The notes under the pieces: generated by a model
What the model was told of the DNA's origin: nothing
Seen by the model: only the letters and a program-made list of their open reading frames with translations
The model's database searches: none
From: Symsagittifera roscoffensis
Taxonomy: Eukaryota > Xenacoelomorpha > Acoela > Convolutidae
Length of the DNA stretch: 64,000 nt
Direction: 5' to 3'
Assembly (NCBI RefSeq): GCF_963678635.1
Contig: NC_087068.1
Location: forward strand, 48,005,785-48,069,784
Part shown: one piece after another, positions 33,597 to 42,808 of the stretch
Layout of the letters: the number at the start of each line of letters is the position of its first letter
How positions within the stretch are numbered: position 1 is the first letter of the stretch
Made by a program: the position numbers and the translations under genes

Positions 33597-33896
33597 TCAT
33601 TTCGGTTCAACAGGCAAATCAACTCCTCGTTCAATGAAGAAAAACTCATATTTTGTGAATTTGTCATGGTTACAATTAGATTTGAACTTTACAACAAAAT
33701 GAGCAGCAACTCTGATAGTGGCTTGAACTAAATGTATTTCCTCAACGTTATCAGTTTTGACTAATTCTTTCAGTTCAGCTGGAAGCTGATGGTCATGCAA
33801 ATGGATTTGTCTTCTCTCTCCCAGCTGAGGTTGCAGCCCTTCCAGGTTGAGATTGAACAACGGAATTGACTGGCGAAATTCCTGGAGTCTGGACAT
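33597..33896 (-). CDS. Small unknown protein, paralogue of its downstream neighbour
   Basis: 99 residues from the ATG at 33896; the frame is open further upstream but has no earlier ATG. The similarity to the 98-residue protein next door begins at MSRLQEF and continues through LPAEL and NVEEI. This supports the chosen start, although it places the first 104 bases inside the preceding gene in another frame. No known domain or function is recognised. Confidence 0.5.
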   Translation of the reverse strand: MSRLQEFRQSIPLFNLNLEGLQPQLGERRQIHLHDHQLPAELKELVKTDNVEEIHLVQATIRVAAHFVVKFKSNCNHDKFTKYEFFFIERGVDLPVEPK

Positions 33897-34080
33897 TGTA
33901 CAGGTGAAAGTAGTCAAGAACTGTAAAAAATTTCCGTAAATTGTCGATTTCGATATCGTTCAGTGTAATTTGTTCGAGTTTTTGCAGGAGAGGTTTTCCT
34001 CGACAATCTAATATGCCTGTCCGCGTAAGAGTAACTTTAATTCTTGGTGTTAAATTGTTTTCAGGACTCTGATTAGTCAT
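33793..34080 (-). CDS. Small unknown protein
   Basis: 95 residues from the ATG at 34080, which overlaps the previous stop by 8 bases (ATGACTAA). The first 60 residues (RIKVTLTRTG, KLEQITLNDIEIDNLRKFF) have alternating beta-like strands and a helix. The last 35 are Pro/Ser/Gln-rich and lie in the stretch that also encodes the next gene. The family is not recognised. A short beta-beta-helix layout like its neighbours is suggestive only. Confidence 0.45.
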   Translation of the reverse strand: MTNQSPENNLTPRIKVTLTRTGILDCRGKPLLQKLEQITLNDIEIDNLRKFFTVLDYFHLYNVQTPGISPVNSVVQSQPGRAATSAGREKTNPFA

Positions 34081-34660
34081 TGAAGCGTAAACCACCAAAT
34101 TTGGAGATAAGGTTGTTTGCATCATTGGACAGTTCATTTTGTAACCAATCGAAAAAAACTTTGGATTTTCTACGGGTACAATGCTTTAATAATTGATGTG
34201 AGGGAAGTAAATGAGAATGTCGTTTGCAAATATGTTTTTCTTGACCCAATAACTGTTCAATCTTTGGGCAGCCAAAATCTTCCAAATTTGTCACGGGTAA
34301 TTTCAAGTATTCAGCTAATAAAACAGATTTTTGTGTACCTTTAGCAAAAAAATGGGAATTTGGGTTCCTCAAACGAATGCTGTCAAAAATTTGATCCAAG
34401 TATGAGTAAGGGTATTCACCTTCGTCCCAACGAAGCCCGTGTAGAAATTTAGATACCCAATTGTACGCTTTTTTCTCTTCTTTTGATAAATTGTTGAATT
34501 GAACTGGTGGCAGAAAATGAATTGTATCAATTGTATTAGCAGAGCAAACGGAAAGTTCCTTTATGATCAAAGGTTTCTTGCCACATTTAAATCCTTCAAT
34601 ATCTAAAATAATGAGATGGTTGAAAAACAATTTTTTAGTTTTCTTTCTTTGGGTTAACAT
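34073..34660 (-). CDS. Conserved Polinton protein, possible RNase H-fold nuclease
   Basis: 195 residues from the ATG at 34660 (nine bases after the previous stop); an earlier GTG at 34669 is less likely. The sequence has LIILDIEGFKCG with a D-x-E pair (20, 22), KELSVCS, then HGLRWDEG, FAKGTQK, NLEDFGCPKIE and a late HCTRRKS with FFDWL. D-x-E at the first strand, later acidic residues and a C-terminal His and Asp recall DEDD exonucleases (DnaQ/RNase T), but the spacing of the last pair is not canonical. The family seems widespread in invertebrate Polintons. Nuclease activity is a hypothesis. Confidence 0.6.
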   Translation of the reverse strand: MLTQRKKTKKLFFNHLIILDIEGFKCGKKPLIIKELSVCSANTIDTIHFLPPVQFNNLSKEEKKAYNWVSKFLHGLRWDEGEYPYSYLDQIFDSIRLRNPNSHFFAKGTQKSVLLAEYLKLPVTNLEDFGCPKIEQLLGQEKHICKRHSHLLPSHQLLKHCTRRKSKVFFDWLQNELSNDANNLISKFGGLRFND

Positions 34661-34669
34661 GACTTTCAC

Positions 34670-35077
34670 TCAACATTCCAACAAACGAAATAACTTTGGT
34701 TTGAATGCTTTAAGAAATAAGCAAAACGCAATACCTGTCACGTGACCCAGGTAACAGTTTTTTATTGGACAAGGCAAAACATATGTGTACCCAGGACCGG
34801 TATGATTTTTTTCTTGCAAATATCCCGCTGCGTCATGCAATATAGCATGTATTCTAAGAAACTTGAAATGTTTCAAGTGTTTGTCGAGCGACGAATTGTC
34901 TATTCCAATTAAACCACCATATGGTCTGTTTTTCAAAACAAAATCCAAATTAATATCAGCATCCAAATACAAACAAGTGGCTAAAAAATACTGAAATCTG
35001 ACTGATTTGTCTGGATATTGTGATTTTAAGTCTATAAAAATTTCATGAATGAGTTTTAAATCGAAAGTTGAAATCAT
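34670..35077 (-). CDS. Conserved Polinton protein of unknown function
   Basis: 135 residues from the ATG at 35077; the frame is open to 35128 but without an earlier ATG. The C-terminal half carries HDAAGYLQ, GPGYTYVLPCP and LGHVTGIAFCL, a Gly/Cys/His-containing pattern that looks conserved. Two Cys (PCPIKNC) and His residues could bind metal, which is speculative. It lies between the nuclease-like gene and the frameshifted gene. I recognise no assigned function. Confidence 0.5.
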   Translation of the reverse strand: MISTFDLKLIHEIFIDLKSQYPDKSVRFQYFLATCLYLDADINLDFVLKNRPYGGLIGIDNSSLDKHLKHFKFLRIHAILHDAAGYLQEKNHTGPGYTYVLPCPIKNCYLGHVTGIAFCLFLKAFKPKLFRLLEC

Positions 35078-35128
35078 GTTTACTGAACTCAATATAATAA
35101 AAAGGGAATAATGAAAAGTATGTATCAA

Positions 35129-35918
35129 TTAAAACTTAACTTTCTCTTCAACAATAAATTTCACAAATAGCACATCAGTATCTACATCAAGTTTTCCATA
35201 TCCACTTGTCAAAATATCCATTATTTTGCAAAAAGCGGCAGAATGGGGTCCATTAATTAAACTTTCAAATCTTTTCAAAGTTTCTGTATTCATCTCATCT
35301 GTTTGAACATGTCTGCTTTCTGTATGTTTCTTTGAAACTGAAGTCGAAACTCTTACGGATTTGTTTGACGTCGACGATGCAGCAGGCGTAACTGTATTAT
35401 CAATTCGTTTCTGTCCCCCAACGGCCGGAGATTTCTTGCAAACGTTTTGATTTGGTGAAGTTTGTTTCTTAGATGATGTTGCAGAAAGCAATAAATTGGG
35501 TAAACGTTTTTTGATTGCAATGAAATCTAACAAATCGAGATTGGCTGCAACAGGTTGTGCTGAATAAGTGAGAGCTAGTTTAAGCTTGTCAAATAACTCA
35601 CCGTTTCCTTTGACATCTTTAGCAGGAGAAACTAAGTATTTGAAGCAAGTGAAAATACAAGGAACACTGAAACATTTTTGGGAAGGAAAAAATTGGTTTA
35701 ATTGTTCCTCTGAATCTACTTGAATCAATATATGGTAATGAATTTTTTTTTTCATTCTCGACTGAAAAAGGGCAATATTCAGATTTGAAGTGGCTTCCAA
35801 AAACATAATTTTTAAAAGTAGATAAATTAGGAATTTTTTCAGTGATAACAAATTTGAAATTTGGTTGAAATTTTTTGAAATAATCAGGTAACACAACTTC
35901 GAACATAGCTTCTGCCAT
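35129..35918 (-). pseudogene. Unknown Polinton gene broken by a frameshift at an A10 run
   Basis: A frame starting at the ATG at 35918 (MAEAMFEVVLPDYF) stays plausible until a run of ten A on the minus strand (plus 35743-35752). Beyond it a different frame carries convincing protein to 35129, including HYHILIQVDSEEQL and FKYLVSPAKD, a Ser/Lys-rich linker and a folded-looking C-terminus. The change equals one extra base. It could be a real mutation, an assembly error in the homopolymer, or slippage. The start follows the previous stop by 14 bases. Function is unknown. Confidence 0.6.
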
Positions 35919-35932
35919 TTTGTAAAGGAAAA

Positions 35933-36304
35933 TTAATTCGGGTCGTGCTTGAAATCCTTTGTGTTTGAGGAAAGTTGAGATTTCCTGGCTCGTTTACAGT
36001 TAGATTGTGGTTTGTCTTTGTTTTCAACAGTATCAGAAATTTCACTTGTTTGCGCTCGGATTGACTTTCCCGACTTTAGTAATTTTGAAAATTCTTCGCT
36101 GCTTAAGGAAAGTCTTTGTACACATTCAAATTCAGCGCCTTCAGCTGCTTTTTTGAAAACTTTCAGGAATACATAAGTTCCAGTTTGGTCATATGTTTTC
36201 AATGTAGCACGCACTAGTCTTTTACTGTTTTCCGAAATATCGAAATAGCAATCGCCAAAATCTTTATCTGCATCTGCTGTGGTGCTTGTTTTGGTTTTAT
36301 TCAT
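35933..36304 (-). CDS. Small protein with PC4-like single-strand-DNA-binding layout
   Basis: 123 residues, the first gene of the leftward array, ATG at 36304. Residues 18-75 (CYFDISENSKRLVRATL, TYVFLKVF, RLSLSSEEFSKLLKSG) have the strand order and terminal helix typical of the PC4/Sub1 coactivator fold (FDL, V-x-V, ISL then WxxL). The tail is Lys/Arg-rich (CKRARKSQ). If correct it may bind single-stranded DNA during strand-displacement replication or act in transcription. Similarity is by eye only, and the family's key basic residues are only partly matched. Confidence 0.45.
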   Translation of the reverse strand: MNKTKTSTTADADKDFGDCYFDISENSKRLVRATLKTYDQTGTYVFLKVFKKAAEGAEFECVQRLSLSSEEFSKLLKSGKSIRAQTSEISDTVENKDKPQSNCKRARKSQLSSNTKDFKHDPN

Positions 36305-36790
36305 TGTAACGAGTAAATTTTCAAAGTAACTTGATTCAAAACTGAATAGAAAGAAATGAATGGTTCCGATTGATTGTATATGTCTGCAAAAGAAAGCGGC
36401 GTTGTATCTATTTTAATTTATATACACATGTAATTTATATCGCAAAGATATTGGATTGCAATTTAGTTCACATGGATAAGTATTTTGTGCATGTACAACT
36501 GATAAGAATTTTAATGGGTGTTAAAGGTCACAATGTTTAAACGTTATTTTTGATACAAGCTATTTGTTTGAATGCAATTTAGATAAACATAGAATACCAC
36601 CCAAGGTAACATAAGTATTTTACACGCCCTCCCTTATTAAACCGATTAAAAACTACATAGGAGGTCTTGAAATTTCTAATTTTAGAAGAACCAATCCCTA
36701 TTTTAATCTCTTGAGGCGTTTTCACAATTCATTTCAGTTTCATTTCTCTCCGCGTTACGTTTGTCATTTTCTTCCAACTTTTCTTCAAAA
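36305..36790. promoter_or_regulatory. Divergent promoter region of the Polinton
   Basis: This 486-base gap separates the leftward array from the rightward genes and contains no frame of note. It is the only clear place for promoters of both units. The plus side ends in a pyrimidine-rich stretch before the ATG at 36791. Confidence 0.5.
36415..36424 (-). promoter_or_regulatory. Candidate TATA box for the leftward array
   Basis: TATATAAATT on the minus strand lies about 110 bases before the first ATG of the leftward genes. Position and sequence suit a TATA box, but AT-richness makes chance matches common. Confidence 0.35.
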
Positions 36791-37426
36791 ATGCCTTGTT
36801 ATATTATTGCCGGATATTCCAATTACGAAAGAACCATTTTTTATGAAACCGTTCACGGTAATTTTGTAGCAATAATTAACGAAGAAAAAAGTTTCAATTC
36901 TGATGAGTGGACTTGTACTCATCACGTTATGATTCCCAAAAATTTTTTACATTTATTCAGTAAACTTTCCTTAAAAAATTCAAAGAAAGACGAAGAACTG
37001 AATATAAAGTATTTGAGTTACCTTACAAATTCTGGTAAATATACGGATCCTGACGAGCCTCTTGCTCTTCAGGTTGATATTTCAACTTTATCAAAACCAG
37101 TAAAAAAAATTTTGTATAAATACGATTGTGATGTTACTCCGATGTGTGAAAACCAATTAGAATACTTTGAAGAAATTGAATTTTTTGATCGTTTATGGGG
37201 AATGGAACAAATTGAGTCACCATCAGTAGTTACCCCGAAAGCTGATCCTTCCCCTGTAGTTTCACCATGGCTTGACGAACCGGGTTGCTCAACTCCAAAG
37301 CGTACCCCTGTGGCTACTGTGAGCAACCACATGGAAAACTTAACCCCTTCTCTCTGTCTAGCGCCAAAGAAAAAAAGGAAGTTAACAACACTAGAGAAAG
37401 CGCAGGAGTATTTGGACCTTATATAA
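36791..37426 (+). CDS. Unknown protein with a nuclear-localisation signal
   Basis: 211 residues from the ATG at 36791, with A at -3; the frame extends upstream only through non-ATG codons. The N-terminal half has mixed alpha/beta character (PCYIIAGYSNYERTIFYE, WTCTHHVMIPKNFL). The middle is Pro/Ser-rich, and the end has PKKKRKL (near residues 192-198), a classical monopartite nuclear-localisation signal. It is the first rightward gene, separated from the polymerase by 1.6 kb, so probably transcribed alone. It might be an early regulator. The family is not recognised. Confidence 0.6.
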   Translation: MPCYIIAGYSNYERTIFYETVHGNFVAIINEEKSFNSDEWTCTHHVMIPKNFLHLFSKLSLKNSKKDEELNIKYLSYLTNSGKYTDPDEPLALQVDISTLSKPVKKILYKYDCDVTPMCENQLEYFEEIEFFDRLWGMEQIESPSVVTPKADPSPVVSPWLDEPGCSTPKRTPVATVSNHMENLTPSLCLAPKKKRKLTTLEKAQEYLDLI

Positions 37427-38864
37427 CTTTGAAACTGAGGTTGAGTTTTTTTGATTTTTGTTTGTATTTATTGTGTATAATAATTTAACTTTAAAATTGA
37501 GTTTGAGTTTGTATCTTGTATTTGTTCATTAATTATCACACGATTGGGTTCTGATTAAAAATTTATTTCAAAAGCCTTTAAAAATTGAAGTTACAAAATC
37601 ATTTATTTTTATTAAATTGACTATTTTTTTTTCAATTAAAAACAAAAAAAAATCCGTAAAATTTTCATTTTTTCCACAAATAGGATTTAACATATTAACA
37701 TTGAAGTTCTTATTTACATTAGTGATCTTGACAAAAAACTGAAAAGCATCCATATATATATGCTAATTTTTAGAAAACAAGATTAAAAAAATCAAATTCG
37801 TTTTTTGAAAAAAGATAATTAACGTCAAAAAAAAAAACTGTAAAAAAATAATTTTGGATGAAAACTTATGTTGTCATATGTTTATTCAAATAGTTATCAT
37901 ACAAATTAAACATAATGAAAAATAGTATAAAAGATGTTTAAAACCAACTTTTTGATAAAAATAATTATTTTTTTTAAGGTTTTTTAGTTAAAAATTTGAT
38001 TTTTTAATTACAAAAAGGAAAAAAAAGCATTAATTTTTTTCTTTTTTTACAAATTGGAGTTACCATTTGATCATTGATACTGTTGTCTCCAAAAATGGTC
38101 ATATTGAAAAAAATACAAGTATTCATCATCATGCAAAATATTTGAGAAAAATAATAAAAATCAAACTTTTTAATTGATGACTCATCGTTTTTTCATTTTT
38201 CCGAAAAAATGCGATTTTCAACCAGAAGACGCAATTTTTTATTATGAGCAAGTGGTGTTATTATGAAAGTGCATTGAGGGGCACGACTAATGAGATTGTG
38301 GGAGTAGATGTTTTTTCATTAGTCTTCGAGAAAAACGCTAATCCCCTTAATCCCCCCTAAAACAACGAACTCATTTCTCTTTACAGAAAAGTATTTTTTC
38401 GGACTTTTTTTTCAACTCGAAAGACAACTGAGACAAATTCATGGTGATATGGACCGTGCGACCGCTCCGTGATTGACATCATTGATAACAATGCGCCTGG
38501 AAAGTTAAAAAACTGTCATTTTTTAGATTTTGCTTTACTTATTCATCATTTCAACTGTTTTTGATACTAATTTTGACGTTTTTATAGGATATTCTGTCCC
38601 CATGACAACTGGGATATTTAGGATCTATCATGTGTTGTGACATGCTCAACTTTTATTTGCAATTTCGAAAATTTCATCAATTTATAATTTGAATTGATAA
38701 AATATAAAATTAAAACTTTTCTATCTTGGCTCTAAAATCATTTTGGATTAAAATTTAGCCCAAACTTGGTTGGCTTAGATTAATTTCTATCGTTTGTAAT
38801 AATTATTAACGTTTCAAACAACAATTTATCTGTTTCGTCCAATCGAATTTGAGTTTGCCAGTTA

Positions 38865-38874
38865 TGGCGGGAAA
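38865..38874 (+). promoter_or_regulatory. E2F-like site 1
   Basis: TGGCGGGAAA lies 193 bases before the polymerase ATG. It matches the core of E2F sites, with a one-base weaker T-rich side than site 2. Confidence 0.35.
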
Positions 38875-38891
38875 TTCAAATCTAATTCAAA

Positions 38892-38903
38892 TTTTGGCGG
38901 GAA
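38892..38903 (+). promoter_or_regulatory. E2F-like site 2
   Basis: TTTTGGCGGGAA, a full match to the classical E2F consensus, lies 164 bases before the polymerase ATG in otherwise GC-poor DNA. A second TGGCGGGAA is 27 bases upstream and a CGCGCGC stretch about 20 bases downstream. Confidence 0.4.
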
Positions 38904-39066
38904 CTTTAATTCAAATTCAAAATTACGCGCGCAAAACACAAACCGTTTTCTCTACAATTGGTAGACGAACAGTTATGCTTCTCATTTACTGTTGTTTCTG
39001 AGTGTAATTTGAGATCACTTGATTCTTTTTCTTTCTTAAAATCAATAGCTTAACTTATTTCAAAAA

Positions 39067-40137
39067 ATGTTCAAATGCAATTTTTGTCCACTGAAATATG
39101 CAAATAAGAGCAATAGAAGTCGCCATGAGCGTGACAAACATTTTGTTGAAAAAGGACTTATTGTTTATCGATGCAATGAGTGTTCATTCACGGCTCAAAT
39201 GCTTTCAAATTTACAAAAACATATTCTTCACACTCATGGTCAACTTGGAGGTGTTTGTGATTATTGTCATTTGGGATTTCATTCGCCCAAAAACTTATCA
39301 GCTCATTTACTAGCAACCCATGGTCTACCTGTTATGAGAGCTGCCTCTGCTGATTTAGCCACTACAAGTGCCGCTGCTAATGCTGCTCTCGGTGATGTGC
39401 ATGCTGTCGATGAAGACGAAATCAACGGCACCAATCTTCAAAAAAGTGAGTCTGCTTTTTTCGGTGTTCTTGAAACGTATGTGATCGGCGGAAACCAACC
39501 CATGGATGAAACTCAGCCGATTGACCTTTTGCAGTTTATGCAAGAGAAAAAAGATGAAATTCAAAGTCTCATAATCGATCGAGTTGCAGAAGGACCTAGA
39601 AAAGTTCAGTTCAGCGCTAATTTAGGTTTGGTAAAACCTAAAGTAATAAATGACTCTAGTAAAACTGAGCACGACGAGCGGATTGACATTTATGCAAACT
39701 CTGATATGAAACCTGTGATGAGCTTAGGATTAGAAGATGATGAGTTTTTTGAAATGGTCGAAAAAATGCAAGCAGTTTTGGAGACTTTTGCATCTTATGG
39801 AAGCGGTTGGGTTTTGCAACATGTAATTCAAGTTTTTGTTAAACTTGCAAAGTTTTCACCAATCCGTGGGTCATCTTATATTGACTTGCCTTTTCGAATT
39901 CGAATGTCCCAGAATTTGATAAACATTAGAAATCACGAAGATAATAATTGCTTCGAACTTTGCTTTACCGCTGCTTATAGTCTGAAGCATGGTGTTGACC
40001 TACTTCTAACTGATCAACAAAAAGCGAACCCAGCAGCTGCGCGGACACAACCTGATACATACACTGCAGAAAGTGCACACAAAGCCCAAGGTAATTTTGA
40101 TTCACCCATGAGTTTCGCTTCAATTGGAAAATTTTAA
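39067..40137 (+). CDS. polB: Protein-primed DNA polymerase B, N-terminal part with three zinc fingers
   Basis: 356 codons from the ATG at 39067 to a TAA at 40135-40137. Three C2H2 zinc fingers open the protein (C4-C7-H20-H25, C36-C39-H52-H57, C64-C67-H80-H85). After an acidic linker come GSGWVL and RGSSYIDLP, then INIRNHEDNNCF, all typical of the N-terminal region of Polinton polymerases. The following sequence is in the same frame and continues the polymerase at once, so the TAA interrupts one gene. The sequence after about residue 320 remains family-like up to the stop. The zinc fingers probably aid DNA or protein contact (inference). Confidence 0.85.
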   Translation: MFKCNFCPLKYANKSNRSRHERDKHFVEKGLIVYRCNECSFTAQMLSNLQKHILHTHGQLGGVCDYCHLGFHSPKNLSAHLLATHGLPVMRAASADLATTSAAANAALGDVHAVDEDEINGTNLQKSESAFFGVLETYVIGGNQPMDETQPIDLLQFMQEKKDEIQSLIIDRVAEGPRKVQFSANLGLVKPKVINDSSKTEHDERIDIYANSDMKPVMSLGLEDDEFFEMVEKMQAVLETFASYGSGWVLQHVIQVFVKLAKFSPIRGSSYIDLPFRIRMSQNLINIRNHEDNNCFELCFTAAYSLKHGVDLLLTDQQKANPAAARTQPDTYTAESAHKAQGNFDSPMSFASIGKF

Positions 40138-42808
40138 CAACTTAACGACGTGCGGGTAAATGTGTTCCAGTACCACAAGGGAGATTTGTTGCCTATGTAT
40201 ATATCAAAACGACCAAACCAAGATAACAGCACCCAAACTGAAATATTTGACATGGACCTGCTTCTCTTGTATGAGCCTGCAAAGCATCACTATGTACTTA
40301 TAATCGATTTGTTAAAGTTCATCTGCGAAATCAAAGGGTGTAAGTATCGCCCAATTGCACGTTTATGTAGAAACTGCTTTCACATTAGTTGGAGTGATGA
40401 AACTCACGAGCAACACATCCAGTGTTGTAAGGATCATGAACCTGCTCTAGTAGTCATGCCTTCAGCAGAAAAAGGTACCAACAGATACGAGTTCAAAAAC
40501 CTCCAGGCCTTGTGGTTTGTACCACTTGTGATTTATTTTGATTTTGAATCATTTCTGAAACCTGTAGATTCTTGTCCTGATAATCCATCGCGATCATCTA
40601 CCCGAGTTGTACAAAAACACGAAGCTTGTGGGTATTCATTGGCTGTAATTGAGCACGGAAATTCACAGCCCTACTTCTTTGACTATGACAGCTCTGATCA
40701 ATGCATGAAAAAGTTTCTCAATCAGTTGCATCAATTAGCGAGAGAGATATATGATCAAAAGCGACGGTTTCCTCAATTTCTAGAAAGCCAAGAATCGTTG
40801 AACAAAGAAAACACATCAACATGTTGGATTTGCTGTATACATTTTACCAATGAGCACGAAAAATGTCTTGACCCCTGCCATTTTTCTGGAAAATTTTTGG
40901 GATGGGCACATGAAAAATGCAACCTCGCAAGACGAACTGTAAATTTCATCCCAGTCATTGGACATAACATCCAGAACTATGACCTTCACCACATTTGTCT
41001 CGCATTGCATGAATGCGAGCCAACAAGTACAATGAGTGTTATACCTAGCACCGACGAAAAATATATATCGTTAAGCATTGGAGTCCTAATTAAAACTATA
41101 AAAAGGAAAAACGGATCCGAGCAAAAAGTTTTTGAATACCTCAGATTTATTGACTCATGCAAGTTTTTGAATTCTTCCTTGCAAAAATTGGTTGATAATC
41201 TACCAGCGGAAAAAATGTCAGTTTTGAACAAGTATTTTGCAAACGAGACGGAGGAGCAACGGTGTCTGATACGACAAAAAGGTTTCTACCCTTATTCGTA
41301 CATGACCAAAAGAGAAAAATTTGCAGAAAAAGAATTGCCTCCTTTGCAAAATTGGTCCGATGTTTTGAATGGAGGAAAAGTTGCAGTTTCACAAGCGGAT
41401 CTGGAGCATGCAAGGAAAGTTTTTAGAATGTTCAAATGTCAAAACTTGGAGGATTATCACAACTTGTATCTCAAGTGTGATACACTCCTTCTTGCTTGCG
41501 TCTTTGAAGAATTTCGACAAATTAGTCACCAAACTTATGGTCTGGACTGCGCGCACCATTTTAGTGCTTCAAACTTAGCTGGAGACGCCTTCAAACGTAT
41601 CTGCAAAGACTCGAATGTTCAGCTTTTATCAGACCGCAGGCATCTCGAAATGGTCGAGAATATGATGCGAGGTGGTACTGCATCCGTGTTCCATAGTCGC
41701 TTTTTCAAAGCCAACAACAAAGAATGCCCCGACTTCAACCCAGATCAACCTAGCACCTACGGGTTTATGATCGATGCAAATAACCTCTATGGCGGCGTCA
41801 TGCAAACGGAGAAATTACCGGTGCGTAACTTTGAGTTAATAGAGCATATAGAAGACGAGGTGATTGTGAACCAAATCCTCAACATGACTGAAGACTCTTT
41901 GATTGGATTTATATTGGAAGTTGATCTCGAGTACCCAGAAGAACTGCATGAGGATCATCAAGATTACCCTTTAGCTCCTACTAAAGAAAGTGTACCCCAG
42001 GATTGGTTGAGTCCCTACCAAACGAATTTACTCGAGCAGATGAAAAATCAAGACATTGCAAGACGTTCAATTGGAAAGACCAAAAAGTTACTGCAGACGC
42101 TGCATGACAAGTCAAACTATACAATTCATTACAAACTATTGCAATTGTTTGTTAGGTTGGGACTTAAAGTTAAAAAAGTGCACCGTGTGCTGAAGTTTGA
42201 ACAAGAAGCATGGTTAGAACCATACATCACATTGAACACGACTAAACGACAACAAGCTAGAAATAAATTTGAGGAGGATTTGTACAAACTACTGAACAAT
42301 TGTGCTTATGGGAAAACATGCGAGTCGAAGCGCAAACGGATGCTTGTTCGAATAGTTAGAGATTATCATGCCGCTTTGCGAGAAATTAGTGCATTCGAAT
42401 TTAAATCCTACAAAATTTTTGGAGAAAACTTGGCAGCGTTCACTTCGAACCCAACAAAAATCTATTGGGATGTCCCAACAATTGTGGGAGCTAGTGTTCT
42501 TGAGTTAGCAAAGTTTCACATGTATAAATTTCATTACGATATAATGAAACCAAATTTTGAATGTCAACTACTGTATTCTGATACAGACAGTCTCCTGTAC
42601 CAAGTCAAAAGTGAAGATTTATACCGAGAAATTTCCGAAAAAAGGAATATTTTGAATGAACTTGACTTGTCAAATTACCCGAAGAACCACCCTCTCTACG
42701 ACCCAAAAAACAAAATGGTTGTTTTAAAATTCAAGGATGAGTTTCCAGGAGACATTATAACCGAGTTTATATCCCTCAAACCCAAGCTTTATTCCATTTT
42801 GTCCAGAG
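40138..42808 (+). CDS. polB: Protein-primed DNA polymerase B, exonuclease and polymerase domains
   Basis: This continues the frame after the TAA. Numbered from codon 40150: exonuclease motif I YFDFES (Asp131, Glu133), motif II HNIQNYD (272-278), motif III YLKCD (440-444); polymerase motif A DANNLYG (542-548), motif B KLLNNCAYG (713-721), motif C YSDTDS (809-814). All catalytic residues are present. A Cys/His patch (CWICC, DPCHFSG, HEKCN; 225-257) resembles the HNH-like insert common in these enzymes. The exon ends at 42808 before GTAATT; reading on gives an early stop at 42816. The enzyme would copy the element by protein priming at its ends. Confidence 0.93.

Larger units (their letters stand above)
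37427..39066. other. AT-rich non-coding spacer before the polymerase gene
   Basis: 1.64 kb without a supported frame, mostly A/T-simple. It probably contains the end of the upstream transcript and the polymerase promoter. Two TGGCGGGAA motifs lie in its last 200 bases. Confidence 0.5.
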
